Part shown: positions 60,320-64,000 of the stretch, in pieces | How positions within the stretch are numbered: position 1 is the first letter of the stretch | Layout: each line of letters starts with the position of its first letter | Origin: Taklimakanibacter sp021828105 | Lineage (GTDB): Bacteria > Pseudomonadota > Alphaproteobacteria > Rhizobiales > Aestuariivirgaceae | Direction: 5' to 3' | NCBI GenBank assembly: GCA_021828105.1 | Contig: JAKATG010000003.1 | Span: 310,001-374,000, forward strand | Length of the DNA: 64,000 nucleotides | The notes under the pieces: model-generated | The model's input: the letters and a program-made list of their open reading frames with translations, nothing else | The model's database searches: none | What the model was told of the DNA's origin: nothing | Translations under genes and position numbers: made by a program

Positions 60320-60411
60320 GAGATCCTCCCATCCAGGGTTCGGAAACAGCGCGAGAAGAAGAAGCACCGCGGATGCAACTCCCCAGCGCACATGCCGCCG
60401 GTTGACGCCTT

Positions 60412-63400
60412 CTATCGGGGACTAATGAAGGGTAAGAGCTTGATACCTTCAGGCTGTGCTGCCCAGCCTTTTGCAGACTCGGCTTCAACCGGGATGCCTC
60501 TAACATCGATGAACTCCTTATCCCACCATGCCCGCTTCCCTCTCTCGCCCCTCCAACCGGTCCACTGATTGGGAAACGCTTCTTCTATTCCAATGAACTC
60601 TGGCTCTCCCGTCCACCTTGAAACTTTATGCCCCGCCTGAACAGCCGGTAGCTCACTAAGGTGCGAACGCGCCATCCAATCTTTTGTGGTGGGATTTACT
60701 AGGAAACGTAGGGGATGTTCCGGGTCCGCGAGGATCATTTTTAACGCGCGATTCATCGCGGCTTCTCTACCTACGTTCCATCCCGGGTGTGCGGCGTAAA
60801 GCCTGGAGTAGTTGACCTTGCCACCACTTCCCAGACTCAAAAGACCAAAATACATTCCGGCGTGAAGTGCTCGATCTGCGTCGCCCGTCAACACGTATAT
60901 CGTCAGATAAGCAGGTCCGGAGTAAGGATCAAAGATAGTTGATGTGTGACTGACTAGCACATCGATTTGTTCTGCCTCCTCGGCGGACACCCCGCCAAAT
61001 AGCCCCCCAGTTATCTGGATAGCACCAAATCCAATTGCAGTGCCTCCTCCGAAGGCTGTGACGAAAGCACCCGCGACTGCAAGACTACTGCCCCCTGACG
61101 GAACAGCGAGGATTGCACCACCGACTACAGCTATTCCCAAAACAACATTGGTCACGCCGCGTTCCACCGCTGACGCTTTGAAGAGATCCGGGCGCTGAGC
61201 AGCCAGGTTCGCCATAAAGGCGGCCCTGTACTCGGGTCTTTCTGTGGCACGCAGTACCGCAATGGTTTGCCTAACGAAATCGTCTGAGGCTTTTTTGTCA
61301 GTGCCGCGCGGATCTACGAAATCCGCGGGATTGTGAAGCGCATAGAGATACGGCGATGGACCGTCCGCATAGAGTTTCGGGTCGCGTGAGATGAACAATC
61401 CGTGTTCCGGGTCGTAAAGCCGTGCAGGGGTTTCATATAGACCGAGCGCAGAAAGCAACGGCATTGCTCCGAATATCGGATCTGATTCCGCCACACTGAC
61501 CGAAAACGGTGTGATACCGTCGGCCATGAAGCGCGACTCTTTGCCAAAGACATCGAAGCGGTCGCGCTCCACCACGGCTCCGGTGGCGTCCGTGACGAAG
61601 AGGGTCGAGAACAAGCCATCGAAGTGAAGTGTTGTCGTGCTTCCGGTTGTTCGCTGCTCGATCGGTGAAGGCCAGAGTGGATGTGGCGTCATCTGGCGCA
61701 CACCAGCAAGTGGAAATCTCTCCTCATGAACCCACCGGCTGCCCCTGAACCAACGCTGATATGTTTGTCCGCCGACATCCATTCTCGCAGGCCGCGATAA
61801 AGGATCATAAGTAAACTTGGCTTGCACGGAGCCCGATGCGGCTTCCCGAATTTGTACGATCCGGCCCAATGCATCAATGTCGTAGCGGTGCTTCCCATCC
61901 TTCTCTCGTGGTCCATCGGCGGAGTACAAGATCGTTTCGGAGCCGATTTGCGTGACCTTGTGCCCGGTCGCATAGTTGTAAAGCGTGTTGATAGAGCTGC
62001 TGCTGAGCATAAGCTGTCGCTGCTGGCGGCGGTCGGCGTCGTCGAGTGAGAATGTTTCCTTCCTCTGAGCGGCCGCGCTCGCCTGCTCGGCAGCCGCGAT
62101 GTCTAGGTCCTGTTCCTGTTGCGTCGCCGCATCGGAAATTTGAGCTAGAGGAAAATCTGAAGACGCATAATTGAGCCGGTCCCGGGAGTCGAAGCGGTGC
62201 AATCGATTGCTTTGAGGAGGTCCCAGGAGTTGCATCAGTCGCCGTCGATTCCGCCGGTCATAGCGATATCGACAGGACTCCAGCACCTGCCCCGCCTTCG
62301 TGTGCCCAAGTCGTATGAGACGGAGCGCATCATCGTAGACCAGTTCAGCAGTGATGCCGTTTCTGGTGACGATGGAATGTAGCCGGTCCCTACCTGCGTA
62401 CACAAACTGGGCAATGAATGAGTCGGGAGTCCCGCCAAGCGAGCCAGGTGTAACCAATGATACTTGTGTCGGTCGACCACCGAGATCGACCGTCGTCCGT
62501 TCCACGCGACCGTCGGGATAAACGAGGTCAACCTGGCCAGCGAGGTCATCGAACCTGACCTGCAAGGTCTTGCCCTGACTGGATTCAGCAACCAAGCGCC
62601 CAACACTATCAAATTTCTGCACAACCGTGTGGTTGGGGAAGGATGCTTGTACTTGGCGGCCGAGCAGATCGTAGGCGAACTCGTGTTTAGGGACGGCAAG
62701 GACGACTATCCCGGGCACGCACTCGATGCTTCGCAGCTCACCGCTGTGCGCGTAATAAGTGAACAGAAATTGCGAGCCCGCAGGTGTAGTACGCGTCGCT
62801 AGTTGCCCTTGGCTGTTGAAACTCTGTTGCCAGTGCGATCCGTCGGGCAGCACCACATCGACAATACGGCCGATCGCGTCACGATGCCACTGTGTTGTCT
62901 CTCCGATCGGATCAACGAAGTGTGTAAGACGACCTAGCAGATCATGTTTGTATTCTGATTTGATGTTTAGACCAGTCGGGTCGAGTAGCTTCTGCTCAAG
63001 TTCCCCCAGCAAGCCGTAGCGATATTTGGTGATGACGCCGAGTGGTTCGCGACGCTCCACGATGAGGTTGCGGTCATCATGGACGTGCGTAACTTCGGCC
63101 CCACCGGGCGACGTTATCTTCTCCAGCCTGCGGCGACTATCATATTCATATTGCCAGGACGTCGTGCGCGTGCCGCCCGGCTCGATTTCCTTGCGCGTAA
63201 CGGTGGCCAAATTGTTATTTGTGCCATACACGGTGGTCTCGACATTGCCAAACACATCCTCCGCATGGACAAGGCGACTCACGCCATCATAGTCAAACTT
63301 CAGAATGCCGCCACGGGGCATACGGATCCTGCGAAGTCGGTCATCAGGATCATAGACGTACGTAGTGCTGAGCACTTGGGTTCCGCCCGGGTTGTCGTTG

Positions 63401-64000
63401 ATGATGTGGACTCTCTCGCGTATCAATCGGCCTCGCTCGTCATAATCGAACTGCTCACGTGCGAGGATGCGCGTCCCATCACCCGGCTCCTCTTCGACAC
63501 GGATCTCCCCCAAACGGTCCATTGGCTGCCACTCGAACTTCTTTAGAGCACCGTTTGCAAGTCGCATTTCGAGAGGACGCCGCCAGAGATCTCGTTTCGT
63601 TACCTCGGTGACTGTCCCATTCGGCTCTTTGACGCGGCGCAGTGAGCCATCCACATCGTAGGTCAAACGTGTCGTAAGCGCTTCTGCTGTCTCGGCTCCA
63701 ATAGTTTCCTCCAGCAGCAAACCGCGCTCATCAAAGCAGCGTTGAGCGCGCGTGCCAGTGGGATCGATTGTCTCACGCGCGCGGCCAGCATGATCACGAT
63801 AGAACTTCGTATTTCGCGGCCGGTTTGTATTGGCTCCTAGGATCAGCTCTTTGACGTTGCCAAGGATATCCAGCCGGTATTCATCAACAATCGCATCCTG
63901 GGTGATGACACTATCAGCATAGTCGCCTCTTGGCCGCTCGACGCGAAGCGGTACACCCTCTCTCGTGAAATTCGTGCGCGTTCGAGCGACAGAACCTGCG
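60412..64000 (-). CDS. RHS/YD-repeat polymorphic toxin (N-terminus beyond window)
   Basis: At least 1196 codons, open to the window edge. Many YD repeats (YDVDGSLRRVKEPNG, YDPDDRLRRIRMPRGG, YDPLSRPARMDVGG) lead to the RHS core end LYDPEHGLFISRDPKLY and LYALHNPADFVDPRGT near 61310, the usual autocleavage boundary. Beyond it come a hydrophobic Gly-rich segment (VVLGIAVVGGAILAVPSGG) and a ~125-residue tip with HPLRFLVNPTTKDW, VQAGHKVSRWTG and GIPVEAESAKGW. This resembles AGH-motif toxin domains of the Bacterial toxin 5 type. Presumed export through T6SS or Tc-like routes; no small immunity gene follows. Confidence 0.88.
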   Translation of the reverse strand, partial: AGSVARTRTNFTREGVPLRVERPRGDYADSVITQDAIVDEYRLDILGNVKELILGANTNRPRNTKFYRDHAGRARETIDPTGTRAQRCFDERGLLLEETIGAETAEALTTRLTYDVDGSLRRVKEPNGTVTEVTKRDLWRRPLEMRLANGALKKFEWQPMDRLGEIRVEEEPGDGTRILAREQFDYDERGRLIRERVHIINDNPGGTQVLSTTYVYDPDDRLRRIRMPRGGILKFDYDGVSRLVHAEDVFGNVETTVYGTNNNLATVTRKEIEPGGTRTTSWQYEYDSRRRLEKITSPGGAEVTHVHDDRNLIVERREPLGVITKYRYGLLGELEQKLLDPTGLNIKSEYKHDLLGRLTHFVDPIGETTQWHRDAIGRIVDVVLPDGSHWQQSFNSQGQLATRTTPAGSQFLFTYYAHSGELRSIECVPGIVVLAVPKHEFAYDLLGRQVQASFPNHTVVQKFDSVGRLVAESSQGKTLQVRFDDLAGQVDLVYPDGRVERTTVDLGGRPTQVSLVTPGSLGGTPDSFIAQFVYAGRDRLHSIVTRNGITAELVYDDALRLIRLGHTKAGQVLESCRYRYDRRNRRRLMQLLGPPQSNRLHRFDSRDRLNYASSDFPLAQISDAATQQEQDLDIAAAEQASAAAQRKETFSLDDADRRQQRQLMLSSSSINTLYNYATGHKVTQIGSETILYSADGPREKDGKHRYDIDALGRIVQIREAASGSVQAKFTYDPLSRPARMDVGGQTYQRWFRGSRWVHEERFPLAGVRQMTPHPLWPSPIEQRTTGSTTTLHFDGLFSTLFVTDATGAVVERDRFDVFGKESRFMADGITPFSVSVAESDPIFGAMPLLSALGLYETPARLYDPEHGLFISRDPKLYADGPSPYLYALHNPADFVDPRGTDKKASDDFVRQTIAVLRATERPEYRAAFMANLAAQRPDLFKASAVERGVTNVVLGIAVVGGAILAVPSGGSSLAVAGAFVTAFGGGTAIGFGAIQITGGLFGGVSAEEAEQIDVLVSHTSTIFDPYSGPAYLTIYVLTGDADRALHAGMYFGLLSLGSGGKVNYSRLYAAHPGWNVGREAAMNRALKMILADPEHPLRFLVNPTTKDWMARSHLSELPAVQAGHKVSRWTGEPEFIGIEEAFPNQWTGWRGERGKRAWWDKEFIDVRGIPVEAESAKGWAAQPEGIKLLPFISPR

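Noticed and set aside
1..64000. CRISPR arrays, insertion sequences, integrase or replication origin
   Set aside because: No regularly spaced repeats, transposase- or integrase-like proteins, or DnaA-box clusters were seen on either strand.

Overview
This window is a 64 kb stretch of a GC-rich chromosome. Gene content and codon use point to a soil-type alphaproteobacterium, probably Hyphomicrobiales/Rhizobiales-like. The signs are many ABC uptake operons, a four-subunit sarcosine oxidase (soxBDAG), a single-domain sugar ABC ATPase beside a ROK regulator, and SoxR without SoxS. No gene here identifies the species. I saw no rRNA, complete tRNA, CRISPR array or insertion sequence, and no gene-free stretch exceeds 300 bases.

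Region 1 (1-7.6 kb) starts with the end of an alpha/beta hydrolase gene. It then holds an amide-type nitrogen acquisition locus on the + strand: an AmiC-like cytosolic ligand sensor, an AmiR-like ANTAR antiterminator, an untranslated leader, a nitrilase-family hydrolase, and a complete urea/branched-chain-type ABC importer in which the second permease and first ATPase are fused. The leader has a promoter, two abutting 5-bp/6-nt-loop hairpins and a strong intrinsic terminator, so the whole antitermination circuit can be read from the DNA.

Region 2 (7.6-24.7 kb): DoxX, VOC and AraC-type genes; a sugar ABC operon ending in an uncharacterised putative glycosidase and facing a ROK repressor; a tetR-MFS-SMP-30 operon opposite a small monooxygenase; a class IV aminotransferase; a small lipoprotein; a dienelactone hydrolase remnant with its centre deleted; a quinone-oxidoreductase-like dehydrogenase; and a large GH94 phosphorylase resembling 1,2-beta-oligoglucan phosphorylases.

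Region 3 (24.7-42.5 kb): a periplasmic molybdenum hydroxylase with its 2Fe-2S subunit and a tri-haem cytochrome c; a TetR gene closing a methylamine-catabolism operon (FAD/GcvT dehydrogenase, soxB, soxD, soxA, soxG); and, divergently, an Opp/Dpp-type ABC importer. The shared 190-bp intergenic region carries an 11-bp sequence twice.

Region 4 (42.5-57 kb): HigBA toxin-antitoxin; LysR/tautomerase/DUF4865; a SoxR-controlled MFS pump with a textbook 19-bp-spacer promoter; a membrane adenylate cyclase with a c-type haem motif in its sensor domain; RES-Xre toxin-antitoxin; a PEP-synthase/rifampin-phosphotransferase-like enzyme split into two genes, one carrying a cyclic-nucleotide-binding domain; another MFS; an exported protein of unknown function; a SnoaL-like protein; and zwf.

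Region 5 (57-64 kb) is visibly less GC-rich and looks like a genomic island. It has a CxxC-containing unknown protein, a 3' tRNA-Val fragment that is a likely attachment site, an unknown protein with two C-terminal PASTA domains, and an RHS/YD-repeat polymorphic toxin cut by the right edge of the window. The toxin has a hydrophobic pre-toxin segment and an AGH-motif C-terminal domain.
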